DNA of 64,000 nt from Phycisphaerae bacterium (GCA_030448225.1 JAUJNJ010000007.1:1-64000), one strand, 5' to 3'. Counted from the stretch's first letter, positions 8,349-18,765 are shown. Numbers and translations are program-made. Notes: generated by a model not told the origin, from the letters alone.

Positions 8349-10224
8349 TCCTTCTAACCCCCGGCGGACGGGCCGTCGCCTCGAGTTGTTGCAGCACCGC
8401 CCGGGCGCGCGGCAGGGACGGGTCGATCGCCAAGGCCGCTTTGAACTCCCGCGCGGCGCGGTTCGTCTGGCCCTGCTGCGCGTACAGGATGCCGAGGTTC
8501 TCGTGGCCGAGGGCGAACGTGGGGTCGGCCCGCAGCGCCTCGGCGACGACCGCCTCGGCCTCGCCGAACCGCTTCGCCTGCGCCAGCGCGATGCCCAGCC
8601 CGTTCATCAGGTGCGGGCGGTTCACCCGCGCGCGCTCCAACGCCTGGCGGAACGCGGCGGCGGCTTCGTCGGGGCGGTTCTGGGCGAGCGCGACGTTCCC
8701 GGCCCACTGGAGCAGTTCCGGGTCGCCCGGCCGGGCGGCGAGGCCGGCGCGACAGGCGGCGAGCGTCGCCTCGGCGTCGCCGCGCTCGCTCGCCTCGAAC
8801 GCCAGCGACCGGTAGGCGACGAGACTGCTGCGGTTGTGGCGGAGCGTGTGCTCGGCGAGCGTGACGGTGTCGCTCCAGTAGCCGCACTGCACGAACGTCA
8901 GCACGGCCAGCGCGAACGCGACGCCGCCGGTCGCGAAGTAGACGGTCTTGCGCCGCCACCGCCCCAGCGCCCACCGCGTCGCGTACGCCGCCACCACGCC
9001 CCCGCCGAGGAGCGAGAGGTAGGCGTATCGGTCGGCGACGGTCGAGTAGACCTGGTAATCGAACGGGATGAGGCCGAACGTCGTCGCGCCGCCGAGCAGG
9101 AACAGGACGACGCCCGCCAGCAGCCACGGCGCCCGCCGCCACGCCACCAGCGCGGCGAGCGAGACGATCGTGACGAGCACCCACCCGTAGCGCAGCGCCC
9201 CGCCCTCCACGACCGACTGCGGCGTACGGCCGTAGTCGGGCACGAGCGGCACCGGCGCGACGAACTTCCGCAGGTAGAAGCTGGCCGAGTCCAGCGCCAC
9301 GAGCACGCGCTGCCCCGGCGTGGGCAGGTAGACCGCGACCGCCGTCTGCACGCTCACGTTGAGCCAGGAGAAGAAGAGCCCGAGGGCGAGCCACAGCCCC
9401 AGCGGCAGCGCGAGCCGCCGCAGCGGCCGGCCGCGGAGCAGCCCGTCGAGCGTGGCGAGGACGAGGGGCATGACGATGACGGTGGGCTTCGTGATCAGCG
9501 CCAGCAGGAACGCAACGGTGCCGACGCCGTAGTGCAGCCACGCCCGGCGCCGCACGTCGCGAGAGATGCTCTGAACGTCCGGCGCGTCCCCACCCGCCGG
9601 CCGAATCGGCGACCCGTCGCCCGCGTCGCCGGCCGCGAGGTCGGAGTAGACGAGGTAGTGCCACGCCGCCCAGAGCGCGAACAGGCCGCTGAGCGGCGTC
9701 TTCATCCCCGACACCCACGCGACCGACTCCACCTGGAGCGGGTGCAGCGCGAACACCGCCGCGCCGACCAGCGCCGGCACGTCGGCCCGCAGCACCCGCC
9801 GGAGCACGAGGAACGCGATCACTGCGGCCCCCGCGTGCGCGAAGACGTTGAACGCGTGGTACGGCGTCGCGTCCCACGACCCGCCGGCGGAGCGGCCGAG
9901 GAACGCGAGCACCCACCACCCGGTCCAGAGCATCGGCGTGTAGAGGTCGGAGTAGGCGAGCGTCCAGAAGCGGCCGAGGGCGGCGAGCGTCGGCGGGTTG
10001 AACTCCGGCCGCTGGACGATCGCCTCCACGTCGTCGAACGCGACGAAGTCGTAGGAAAAGACGCGGGCGAACGCGAGGACGCTGACGACGGCCAGCGCCG
10101 CCGCGAGCCCCGCCGCCCCCGCGCGCGACGCACCGGGCCAGCTCACGGCCCCCGGCACGCCCGCCCCGGCCGGGCCGCGCCGCGCCCGGCCGCGTCTCGT
10201 GCTCCGCTCCTTCTCTCGCTTCAA
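8344..10224 (-). CDS. Polytopic membrane protein with C-terminal TPRs (TMTC/DUF1736-like)
   Basis: This is an intact 626-residue protein. After a basic N-terminus and one hydrophobic helix it has the acidic loop FDDVEAIVQRPEF and the motif HPLQVESVAWVSG. These resemble the TMTC/PMT-like O-mannosyltransferase family. About ten further membrane segments run to residue about 440. From about 470 to 615 there are four tetratricopeptide repeats (AEATLAACRAGLAARPGDPE, then FRQALERARVNRP, then ALAIDPSLPRA). It probably sits in the cytoplasmic membrane with the TPRs exposed, and could transfer sugar from a lipid donor. Activity is inferred. The start is TTG at 10224, preceded by GAGGAG seven bases upstream. 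Confidence 0.8.
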   Translation of the reverse strand: MKREKERSTRRGRARRGPAGAGVPGAVSWPGASRAGAAGLAAALAVVSVLAFARVFSYDFVAFDDVEAIVQRPEFNPPTLAALGRFWTLAYSDLYTPMLWTGWWVLAFLGRSAGGSWDATPYHAFNVFAHAGAAVIAFLVLRRVLRADVPALVGAAVFALHPLQVESVAWVSGMKTPLSGLFALWAAWHYLVYSDLAAGDAGDGSPIRPAGGDAPDVQSISRDVRRRAWLHYGVGTVAFLLALITKPTVIVMPLVLATLDGLLRGRPLRRLALPLGLWLALGLFFSWLNVSVQTAVAVYLPTPGQRVLVALDSASFYLRKFVAPVPLVPDYGRTPQSVVEGGALRYGWVLVTIVSLAALVAWRRAPWLLAGVVLFLLGGATTFGLIPFDYQVYSTVADRYAYLSLLGGGVVAAYATRWALGRWRRKTVYFATGGVAFALAVLTFVQCGYWSDTVTLAEHTLRHNRSSLVAYRSLAFEASERGDAEATLAACRAGLAARPGDPELLQWAGNVALAQNRPDEAAAAFRQALERARVNRPHLMNGLGIALAQAKRFGEAEAVVAEALRADPTFALGHENLGILYAQQGQTNRAAREFKAALAIDPSLPRARAVLQQLEATARPPGVRRN

Positions 10225-10376
10225 ACCGCTTCTCCTCAGGCACGTCCCGGCGTCATCATGCCAGTTGGCGCTCGTCGCTCATGTGCGTATCCGTCTTGAC
10301 CAACAACTCCCTAGTTGCACTTTATTCAGCCGCAAACGCGCACCGGACGGCCACGGAAATTACGATTCACGCTCGT

Positions 10377-13015
10377 TCAGTTGCCCATGATCTTCCGCAC
10401 GGCATCTTCCTTGTGGATCGTGATGCCGAGGCTCACGGCCTTGTCGAACTTCGACCCGGGGTCGGTGCCGACGAACACCGCGTCGGTGTTGGACGAGACG
10501 GAGTCGGAGACCTTCGCCCCGAGCGCCAGCAGTCGCTCCTTCAGCGCCCCGCGCGACGCGGCCTCGAAGCTGCCGGTGATCACGACGGTCTTGCCCGTCC
10601 ACTCCGACGGTTGAATCTTCACCGCCTCGGCCGACAGCGAGACGCCGACGGCTTCCAACTCGCGCAGCACCCGCTCGCCGCGTTCGGAGTGCAGGTAATC
10701 GTAGAGCGACCGCGCGACGGCCCGGCCTTCGAGGAGGCAGTCGACGAGGTCGTCCGTCGAGGCGGCCTCGAGTTCGGCGGTCGTCGAGAAGCACTCCGAC
10801 AACTTCCGCACGCGCGCCTTGCCGAGGCGCGCGCCGCGCGCCAGGCCCTCGTCTCGCTTCACCAAGTACGCCTCGGTCGACGGCTCCGCGGCCGGCGCGG
10901 CAGCGTCGCCGCTGGCGTCGAACAGCGCGGCGTCCGGCTTCTCGTCGTGCAGCGACGCGTAGAGCGCGGCGGCGTACCCGCGTTCCTTGCGCTCCGACTC
11001 GCGCTGCGCGTCCGGGTTCTTCGCCAGAACGGCGGCCAGCTCTTCGAGGCTCGCCGCCTGCAGACGCTTGGCGTCGCCGGCCCATTCCGCGAACGCGCGG
11101 GACGCGGTGCTGCCGACGAGCCGCACGCCCAGCGCCGGCAACACCCGCGCCAAGCCCCGCGACTTCGCCTTCTCGATCGCCTCGATCAGGCTCGCCGCCG
11201 CCTTCTGCCCGAACGAAACCGTCTGCGTCAGCGCGGCCACTTTCGCCGCGTCCAGCGCGGGCAGGTCCGCGAGCGACCGCACGAGGCCGGACGACACGAG
11301 CTGGTCGATCGTCTTCTCGCCGAGCCCCTTGATCTCCAGTTCCGAGGCCACGCGCTTCAACTGCGCCCGCAGGCCGCCCGGCATCGTCTTGTCGACGCCG
11401 TCGACGACCGCCTGCCAACGCGGCTTGGCCGCCGCGATCGCGCCGACGATCTCCGCCGCCTTCTTCTCCCCGACCTGCGTCTCGCGCGTCAGCCCGGCGA
11501 TCTGGTCGGCGCGCAGGCGGAAGATGTCGGCGAAGTCGTTGACGAGGTTGTTGTCGATGAGTTGGTCGATCAGCTTCTCGCCGAGGCCGTCGATGTCCAT
11601 CTGGCTCCGGCCGGCGAACCAGAACAGCCGCTCGCGGAGTTGGGCCGGGCAGTCGAAGTTCGGGCAGTGGATCTGCGGCGCGCCCGCCGGCTGCTGGACC
11701 GGCGTCTTGCAGCTCGGGCACTTCCGCGGCGGCAGCACCTTCTTCGCGCCGGCCGACCGCTTCTCTAGCATCACGCTCACGACGTAGGGGATCACCTCGC
11801 CGGCCCGCTCGATCACGATCGTATCGGACAGGTGCAGGTCGAGCCGGCGGATCTGCTCGATGTTGTGGAGCGTCGCGTGCGTGACGGTGACGCCGCCGAT
11901 GAAGACCGGCTCGAGGTCCCCCACCGGCGTGAGCGTGCCGCCCTTGCCGACCTGCCAGCGCACGTCGTTCAGCACCGTCGGCTGCTGTTCGGTCTCGTAC
12001 TTGTAGGCGATCAGCCAGCGCGGCGCCTTACTCGTGGCGCCGAGGCGATCGCGGTGGGCGAAGGCGTCGACCTTCATCACGATGCCGTCGGTCATGTACG
12101 GCAGCTTCGGGCGCACGCGCTCGAACTCGTGGATCTTCGCGATCGCCTCGTTGACGCTGGCGACCTGGTACACCTCCTTCGGCAGCGGCAGGCCCCAATG
12201 GCGCAAGAGCTGTGTCCACTCCCAGTAGCCTTTGGCGGGCATCGGGTCGACCTGCCCGAGGCCGTGGGCGAGGAAGCCGCAGGCGGCTTGGCGACGATCT
12301 TCGGGTCGAGCCGGCGGAGCGTGCCGGCCGTGAGGTTGCGCGCGGGTTGGCGTAGGGCTCCTCGCCGCCGGCGACGAGTTCCTTGTTGACGCGCTGGAAG
12401 TCGTCGTTGTCCATGTAGACCTCGCCGCGCACCTCCAGAATGCGGGGAGGGGTCAGTGAGTCGGGAATCAGGAGTCAGCGGAGACGCGCGCCGGCCGCCT
12501 CCGACTCCCGACCCCTGTCCCCTGACCCCTGCAACACGAGCGGGATCGACTTGATCGTGCGGGCGTTGACGGTGATGTCGTCGCCGACGTTCCCCGCCCG
12601 CGCGTGGCGGCCAGCACGAGGCGGCCGTTCTCGTAGCGGAGACCGACCGACGCGCGTCGATCTTCGGCTCCAGCACGTACCGCGGCTCGACGTCGCCGCC
12701 CAGCCGCCTTGCGGACGCGGCTCGTCGAACGGCGCGCACCTCGTCCTCGCCGTACGTGTTGTCGATGCTCATCATCGGCACGGCGTGCTTCACCGGCTTC
12801 AGCTGCGCTGCGCCCTCGCCGCCGACGCGCTGGGTGGGCGAGTCTTTCGTGCGCGCGGGGTGGGCCGTCTCGAGGTCGATCAGCTCCTGCATGAGCCGGT
12901 CGTACTCGCGGTCGGACAGTTCCGGCCGGGCCTCGACGTAGTAGAGGTGGTTCGCACGGTCGAGCGTCTTGCGCAGCTCGGCCACCCGCTTGGCGATGTC
13001 GGCAGTCTTGGGCAT
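10377..13015 (-). CDS. ligA: NAD-dependent DNA ligase LigA (frameshifted, with inserted element)
   Basis: LigA seals nicks during replication and repair using NAD. All domains are visible: N-terminal Ia (HLYYVEARPELSDREYDRLM), the adenylation motif with the nucleotide-accepting lysine in LEPKID, the OB fold (VGKGGTLTPVGDLEPV), a four-cysteine zinc finger (CPSCKTPV to CPNFDCPAQLRE), helix-hairpin-helix repeats, and a C-terminal BRCT domain (GKTVVITGSFEAASRG). The ATG at 13015 gives MPKTADIAKRVAELRKTLD. The 3' two-thirds, up to 12242, is one clean frame. The 5' third needs several one-base corrections. Between IKSIPLVL and ILEVRGEVYM about 90 extra bases (12442-12531) are present where other ligases have roughly eight residues. 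Confidence 0.88.
12442..12531. repeat. Palindromic element inside ligA
   Basis: Ninety bases carry imperfect inverted arms (12448-12477 and 12503-12530) made of GGGGTCAG, GTCGGGA and GTCAG heptamer-like units. The composition is the same style as the intergenic element at 18656-18744. In the ligA frame that joins both flanks, the element reads through 18 codons and then meets a TGA. It either interrupts ligA, is passed by another frame, or contains a sequencing error. Confidence 0.7.
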
Positions 13016-13191
13016 GAGTCCTCGGGCGGCGATTATACCGGCGGGCGTGCCGCTTCGCGTGATGGCAGGATGGACGATGACAAGGAACGCGACCCCCACG
13101 CCGCCGGCGTTAATTATCCTGCAGGTGAAAGCGAGCGCTTCGGAGGCCGCAGGGCTGGAGAGATTGCGGCTTCTGAATGGCCCATGTAGGG

Positions 13192-14142
13192 CTATTGCGG
13201 CGCGGGTTGCAGCGACGCGGGGTGGGCGAGGGGGAGGTCTGCGGCGGCGGTGTGGCGGCGACCGCCTGCTGCCAGAGCCAGTCGAGGGCGTCGTCGTACT
13301 GCTGGATCATCTCCCCGTCGAGTTCCGCGTTGTGCTCCGATTCCGGCAGGCGGACGTACTGCTTCGCTGCCCGGCGTAGGCGCGGACACCTTCGCCTGGT
13401 ACTTCAGCGGCACAACGCTGTCGCCCGGTCTCGACGAACACCGCCGGCGCAGCGCAAGCCGGGCGTTGGCGAGGCTGTCGAGTTCCGACGGCACCGACAG
13501 CGCGACCGGCGTGGCGATCAGCCAGAGGTTCCACCAGCCGAAGCCCAGGATCATGTCCGCAGCGGCGGCGGGCTCCAGAGGGTATGCCGGCGACCGCGAT
13601 TGGCCGCCACGTGGAGGGCGGCGGTCGTGCCGAGGCTCTGGCCGCTGAGGAAGATCGGGCGGTCGCCGGCGACCTGCTTCAGCGCGTCGTAGGCGGCGAG
13701 CGTCGCGGGCGGGATCGACTTCAGCCGCCGGGCCAGGGCTTCCGCCGTAGCCGGGGTAGTTCACCGCCCACACCTCGACCGGGCGGCGGCCCCATTCCTC
13801 GGCCACGTAGGCGGCCATCGGCTCGGCGCGACGCGTTGCCGTTGAACTGGAGCACGAACGCGCGAGGTTCGACGCCCGCGGGGGCGCCGGGCGATCGCGC
13901 GGTCCACACCTCGATCGTCCGCCCGCCCGGGGCGGGGATTTCGAGTGCTCGGTGCCGCGACAGCGCAGGGGCTGCGTCGAGGGGAAGAGGATCAGCCGGT
14001 CGCCGCAGCCGCCGAAGGTGAGCATGATCGCGAGGAGGACGTACAACCCGCCGTAGACCGCGACCCGCCGGCAGCGGCTAGGACGCTTGGGTGATCCGCG
14101 GGCGTTACGCGCGTCGCCGGCGTTGGGAGGCGGTTCATCCAT
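13192..14142 (-). CDS. Alpha/beta hydrolase, membrane-anchored (frameshifted)
   Basis: From the ATG at 14142 (MDEPPPNAGDARNARG) a hydrophobic anchor follows (VYGGLYVLLAIMLTFGGCG), with a lipobox-like GGC and then DRLILFPSTQPL. Fragments in shifting frames give VEVWAVNYPGYGGSPGPA and a GQSLGT-type nucleophile elbow around 13640-13660, then MILGFGWWNLWLI. This is the arrangement of the YfhR/ABHD13-type hydrolases. The catalytic serine lies in a badly shifted stretch and cannot be read directly. The substrate is unknown. The gene is minus strand and ends at TAG 13192; 13016-13191 shows nothing. Confidence 0.65.
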   Translation of the reverse strand: MDEPPPNAGDARNARGSPKRPSRCRRVAVYGGLYVLLAIMLTFGGCGDRLILFPSTQPLRCRGTEHSKSPPRAGGRSRCGPRDRPAPPRASNLARSCSSSTATRRAEPMAAYVAEEWGRRPVEVWAVNYPGYGGSPGPAAEVDPARDARRLRRAEAGRRRPPDLPQRPEPRHDRRPPRGGQSRSPAYPLEPAAAADMILGFGWWNLWLIATPVALSVPSELDSLANARLALRRRCSSRPGDSVVPLKYQAKVSAPTPGSEAVRPPAGIGAQRGTRRGDDPAVRRRPRLALAAGGRRHTAAADLPLAHPASLQPAPQ

Positions 14143-14434
14143 CGGACGAGCCTCGATGACAATAGCGCGTTTTGCGCTCAGCGTCGTCGCGGGCACGCGC
14201 TTTCCCGTTCGAGCGTCACTCGCTAGTGCCGCGCGCGCTGCGACGACGAACGTGGGGCTGTCTCGACACCGATCAGTTCGGACCTCCGGCCCTTCGGGCC
14301 GGCGCTAAAAAGCGGGATCTGGTCGCTGCGACTGACGGAGAATCACGGTGCGTCGACACCGCCTGACGCGACATCGAACACCGTCACTACCGAGCTCCGA
14401 ACGCGAGTGCATACGAGGCTGTGGCCTCTCGCGT

Positions 14435-14457
14435 CCTCCGTGCCTCTGTGCCTCCGT
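14435..14457. repeat. Half of a CCTCCGTG-type palindromic element
   Basis: The gap 14143-14492 holds a single CCTCCGTGCCTCTGTGCC run, the complement of the ACGGAGACACGGAG arm at 8185-8214. No facing arm is recognisable nearby. The remaining bases of this 350-bp gap show no gene. Confidence 0.5.
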
Positions 14458-14492
14458 CGTTCTGTTCCGCACCACCGCGCGAATCTCGCCCA

Positions 14493-14958
14493 CTATTCCG
14501 GCTGTCCCTTGCTCAGATCACACACCCACGTCTGCACGGCCGGGGTCCACTCAACGAGTTCGTCGGGCTTGAAGAACAGGCCCAGCTCGCGCGTGGCGGC
14601 CTCGGGGGAGTCGGAGCCGTGGATGAGGTTGAACGAGTTGCTCACGCCGAAGTCGCCGCGGATCGTGCCCGGCTCGGCCTTGGAGCCGAACGCGCCCATC
14701 ATCTTCCGCGAGATCGCGATCGCGTCCTTCCCCGCCAGCGCCCAGCACGACCACCGGCGAGCTCGTCATGAACTTCACCAGCCCGGCGTAAACGGCTTGC
14801 CCTTGTGCGCTCGTAGTGCGTCTCGGCCAGTTGCTGCGCGATCCGCGTGAACTCCAGGCCGACGATCTGAAGCCCTTCTTCTCGAACCGCGTGACGATCT
14901 CGCCGACGAGCCCGCGCTGCACGGCGTCGGGCTTCAGGATGATGAGCGTGCATTCCAT
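14493..14958 (-). CDS. ndk: Nucleoside diphosphate kinase (frameshifted)
   Basis: Ndk moves the gamma phosphate between nucleotides through a phosphohistidine. The ATG at 14958 starts MECTLIILKPDAVQRGLVGE. The middle needs two shifts near 14740-14810 to join FEKKGFQIVGLEFTRI to GLVKFMTSSPVVVL. The C-terminal frame then contains the active-site histidine in NSFNLIHGSDSPEAA and ends at 14493. With the corrections the length is about 155 residues, normal for the family. There is no obvious operon partner. Confidence 0.88.
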
Positions 14959-15172
14959 TCGGTGGGTTCCCTTTCGATCTGATTCGTTGCGGAGAAACCT
15001 GCTGATATCGCTTCGCAGCCGCGGGTCGAAGCACACATGCCCGGCGAAATGAGCGTCCGACCTCAAACGACCGGGGCATTACGCGAAGGCCTTGCGCGAG
15101 CGGCGGGTTATATCAGCGGCCCCGCGGCACGACAACCGAGCGGCGGGAACGCCGGCCCGCCGTGGCGGTAAT

Positions 15173-15634
15173 ATGAACGCCATGAACCCGGATCGCATCC
15201 TCATCCTCGAAGACACCGCGGCCCGCGTGACCGAGATGCGCCCCGTGCTCGCCCGCCTCGTGCCGGGGTGCGAGCCGGTCGTCTTCGACAACGTGCCGGA
15301 CCTCGTCGACTGGCTGCCCGACGGCCTTCCCCGCACTGCCCTGATCTGCCTCGATCACGACCTCGGCCCGAACCACGCCCGCCCCCACGGGCTGTTCGAC
15401 CCGGGCATCGGCCATGACGCCGTCGACTGGCTGCCGTACCCGCCGGTGTGTCCGGTGATCATCCACAGCACGAACACGGTCGCCGTCCCGGGATGCTGCG
15501 CGTCCGCGCGCGAGAGCGGCTGGCCGTGCTCGGCCGTCATGCCGAGCGACGACCTGCGTTGGATCGCAACGGATTGGCGGGCGGAACTGGAGTGGTGGAT
15601 CGCGGGAGATTGGATCAACATCGCCGCGTCGTGA
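15173..15634 (+). CDS. Receiver-like protein (cyclic-phosphate-processing receiver type)
   Basis: About 153 residues begin at the ATG at 15173 (or three codons later at 15182, directly before NPDRILILEDTAARVTEMRP). The core LICLDHDLGP, DPGIGHDAVDWL and CPVIIHSTNT matches the stand-alone receiver-like family named for cyclic-phosphate processing. The family ends with a DDL-x-WI motif, seen here as PSDDLRWIATDW. A short frame wobble near 15485-15510 disturbs the helix before that. No kinase or output partner adjoins it. The function in this context is unknown. Confidence 0.6.
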   Translation: MNAMNPDRILILEDTAARVTEMRPVLARLVPGCEPVVFDNVPDLVDWLPDGLPRTALICLDHDLGPNHARPHGLFDPGIGHDAVDWLPYPPVCPVIIHSTNTVAVPGCCASARESGWPCSAVMPSDDLRWIATDWRAELEWWIAGDWINIAAS

Positions 15635-15710
15635 GCCGCGCGCGTGGTTCTTCAAGAGCGACGGCATCACGACGCCGCGCTCCATCGTGAGGGGGGCGGT
15701 GGTAATCCAC

Positions 15711-15779
15711 GGATGAAGATGAAGGACGAAGGGAGAATCCGATCCCTCCTCGTCATCCTTCATCCTTCCGCCTTCATCC
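15711..15779. repeat. Intergenic inverted repeat of GGATGAAG units
   Basis: The left arm (15711-15734) and right arm (15743-15779) pair imperfectly. Both are built from GATGAAGG and its complement CCTTCATC. The element lies between the convergent receiver-like gene and the protease/TPR gene. Confidence 0.7.
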
Positions 15780-15794
15780 TTCGATCCCAGTCCT

Positions 15795-17490
15795 CTACTC
15801 TAAGCCCCAGCGAAGCTTGATGGTTTGGCCGTTGAGCCGCTGGCTCGCCACGTCGCCGATTGTGCCGTAGGGGTCGAAGCGGTGGGCGTTGTTCCAGTAC
15901 GCGCGGGCACCAACCATGTCGTTCAGGGCGTGCGACGCGTCACCCATGTGGTAATAGGCCAGCGGATTGTCCGCCTCGAGCTCGATCGCACGCTTGAGGA
16001 CGGAGATCGCCATCCGGTGCTTCCCAACTCGATGAGGGTCTCGCCGAACGAGGTGTACGAGGCGGCGTTGTTGGGGTCGAGCTTCAGCGCAGTCTTGAAC
16101 GCCGCCATCGCCTCGGCCTCGCGGCAGCGCACATGCCGTAGATCGTCCCCTTCCAGCAGTACAGCTTCGGCAGGCGGCTGGTCGGCGATCGCCTTGTCGA
16201 CGTAGTCCATCGCGTTGCCCGTGTAGCCGGCGTGCGCGTGATACCGACTGAGGCCCCGCCGCGAGTGCGCGGCGGGTTCAGCTCAGGGGCGCGGCGGTAG
16301 GCGTCGAGGCCCCGGTCGCGCGCCAGCACGGCTTGCAGCGAGTCGCCGAGCCGGCTGTGGGCCTCGGCGAAGTCCGGGCGCAGTTGGACGGCCTTGTCGT
16401 ACGCCTGCGCGGACAACTCGAAATTCCTCAGCCGCGCGTGGACGCAGCCGGCGGTGAACCAGAAGAACGGGTTCTCCTTCTGGGTGACACTCAACGTCTT
16501 GAGCATGGCAGCGGCCTGGCGGATCTGCTCGTCGTCGAGGGCGGCGAACAGGGCGGCGTAGGCGCGGGCGTCGGCCGGGTCGATCGGGCGGGCGGCGGCG
16601 CTGGCGAGCGCCTCGGTCCGGCCGCGGCCGTCGATCAGCCGGCGGACGACGGCAGTGCTGACGGCGAAGTTCAGGTTCTGCCCGCTGCCGAGCGTGGCGG
16701 AGGTGACGCCGACGACCGCCCCGTCCGCCGTCATCAGCGGCCCGCCGCTGGAACCGGGGCTGATCGCCGCGCTCGTCTGGATGACCGCCGGCCCCGCGCC
16801 GGCGTTGCCCGCGAGCAAGCCGCCGATCTGATCGCGGTGGCCGCTGACGAGCCCCTCGCTGAGCGTGTTGGTCAGGCCCTGCGGGTTGCCGATCGCGAAG
16901 ACACGCGTGCCGACCCGCGGCGCCGCGCCCCCCGCCAGCCGCAGCACCGCACGACCGGCGGCACGGACCTTGAGTAGGGCGAGGTCGGCCTTCTCGTCCT
17001 TGGCGACGACGCCCTCGACGAACAGCGTCTGCCCGTCGGCCGTCCGCACGCTGGCGAACGCCGCGCCCTCGATGACGTGGAAGTTGGTGACGAGCAGCCC
17101 GTCGCTGGAGATGAAGAAGCCGGTGCCCTGCGAGACGGGCCGCATCTGCACGTCGCGCACCTCGACCATCACGACCGACGGCGACGCGTGGGCGAATAGT
17201 TGCTCGGCCGTCAGCGACCCCGACGAAGCGGCGGCCGGCGCGAGCTGGTACGACGGCCCGGCCGCCAGGGCACGCACGACGGCGTCGGCGGCGGGACTCG
17301 CGGTCGGACGCAGGATCTTCGGCGCCTGCGCGGACTGCGGCGCCGCCGCCACGGTTTGCGCGGACGGTGTCGCCTCGGCGGCGCGGGCGGCGGCTTTCCG
17401 GTCGGCGTCCATCTGTTTGGCGCCGATCCGGGCCAGCCCGAACAGGACGAGCAGGACGACGCTGCCGCCACCGATACCGCTTCGCTTCAT
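15795..17490 (-). CDS. Trypsin-like serine protease with C-terminal TPRs (frameshifted)
   Basis: The ATG at 17490 opens with a membrane anchor (VVLLVLFGLARIGAKQ) and an Ala/Pro linker. A DegP/trypsin-2 domain follows. The catalytic triad is visible: His in VTNFHVIEGA, Asp in DEKADLALLKV and Ser in AISPGSSGGPLMT. No PDZ domain follows; instead there are four or five TPRs (for example FELSAQAYDKAVQLRPDFAE, then AYYHMGDASHALND). The last 250 residues need two or three frame corrections between 16250 and 16020. It is probably an envelope protease whose TPRs bind partners or substrates. Upstream, 17491-17873 shows no gene. Confidence 0.82.
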
Positions 17491-17873
17491 CGCCGATCCC
17501 CCGCGTGTTCCGGGCCCGTACGCGGGGAAACGGTGCGGACGTCCGCACGGCGACCCGCCGAAACATAATCTTGGCACGCGGCGCAGAGACAGAACGCCCC
17601 GGCAAGTGCGCACGCCCCAGAACTATCGGCGGGTCCGGAGCGCGTGTTTAGGCGGGTGGGAAGGGATGAACGCCAAGGCGCCAAGAACGCCAAAAAGGGC
17701 AACGCCTAGTGGTCAATGCGGCTGAAAGAGGGAGATGGCGCGTCGCCCATCGGCGTTTTCCCCCTCAACCTGAGCAAGACCGTTTGCGTTCGTCAACTTG
17801 GCGTGCTCGGGCGTTCACACCGGGCGGAACAATCCCGACGACGGCCGCGCTGCTACGCCAGTCCGGAAATACT

Positions 17874-18617
17874 TTATAGCTTCGCCGAGTCGAGCGAGTT
17901 GGAGGTGAGGTTGATCCCGCACTCGACCTTCGCGTGGCCGGCCCAGCGGCCGGCGCGGGGGTCTTCGCCGGCGGTGATCGGGCGGGTGCAGCTCATCGGG
18001 TTGCACCCGATCGAGAGGTACCCCTGCTCGAAGAGCGGGTGGTACGGCAGGTCGTGCTTCTTCATGTACGCGTAGATCTCGCGCCCGCCCCAGTTCAGCA
18101 GCGGCGAGACCGCGTGGCAGTTGTACCGCGGCGACCACTCGACGAACGGCACGTTCTGCCGCGTCGACGCCTGGTTCCGCCGGATGCCGCGGAGCCACCC
18201 CTTCGGCGCCAGCTCGCGCATCGCGCGTTCCATCGGCTCGTTCTTGTTCGCGGCGCAGCAGGCGTCGACGTCCTTCCGCCAGGTCGGGTTCTCCTCGCCG
18301 GCCCGGTGGAGGTAGGCGATCGGGTCGTTGCGCGTGCGGTAGGTCCAGACGTTGAGGTCGAAGCGGGCGCGCAGCTGTTCCATGAACGCGTGCGTCTCGG
18401 GGAACAGGTAGCCGGTGTCGACGAAGACGACCTTCACGTCCGGCACGGCCCGCGTCACGAGGTGGATGAGCAAGGCGGATTCGGCGCCGAACGACGAGGT
18501 CATCGCGAGCTCGCCGCCGAACTGCGCCGCGGCCCACGCGATCACCTGCTGCGGGTCGGACCGCTCGAACAGCGGGTTGATCGAGTCGAGGTCGAGTTGT
18601 TCGGCGACGCGGGACAT
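17874..18617 (-). CDS. cysH: Adenylylsulfate/phosphoadenylylsulfate reductase
   Basis: This 247-residue protein begins at the ATG at 18617, preceded by AAGGA. It reduces activated sulfate to sulfite using thioredoxin. The PP-loop substrate site (MTSSFGAESALLIHLV) and the catalytic C-terminal ECGI motif are present. DACCAANK supplies a cysteine pair and SIGCNPMSC a second pair, the signature of the iron-sulfur (APS-type) enzymes. The second pair is spaced C-x4-C instead of the usual C-x2-C. ECGI is followed by N rather than the common H. It lies downstream of a cysC-nuclease-PHP set on the same strand. Confidence 0.88.
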   Translation of the reverse strand: MSRVAEQLDLDSINPLFERSDPQQVIAWAAAQFGGELAMTSSFGAESALLIHLVTRAVPDVKVVFVDTGYLFPETHAFMEQLRARFDLNVWTYRTRNDPIAYLHRAGEENPTWRKDVDACCAANKNEPMERAMRELAPKGWLRGIRRNQASTRQNVPFVEWSPRYNCHAVSPLLNWGGREIYAYMKKHDLPYHPLFEQGYLSIGCNPMSCTRPITAGEDPRAGRWAGHAKVECGINLTSNSLDSAKL

Positions 18618-18655
18618 CGGGTTCCTTGGGAGTCGTCGGGTCAGGGAATCGCAAG

Positions 18656-18744
18656 GGTCAAGGATCAAGAGTCAAGGGTCACAAGCCACGGGCCGGCGAA
18701 GTTCAACGGCAGTTGCATGAGTCTGTGACTCTTGACGCTTGACC
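18656..18744. repeat. Intergenic inverted repeat of GGTCAAG heptamers
   Basis: Arms 18656-18683 and 18724-18744 are imperfect reverse complements built of GTCAAGG/GTCAAGA-like heptamers. They lie between cysH and the PHP gene. The design closely resembles the element lodged in ligA at 12442-12531. Confidence 0.8.
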
Positions 18745-18765
18745 TGTCGGATCATTTCGCCGCGG

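Noticed and set aside
8119..10299. A 726-codon plus-strand frame opposite the TPR membrane protein
   Set aside because: It is the antisense shadow of an intact gene with membrane helices and TPRs; composition is Arg/Pro/His-rich and no domain is seen.
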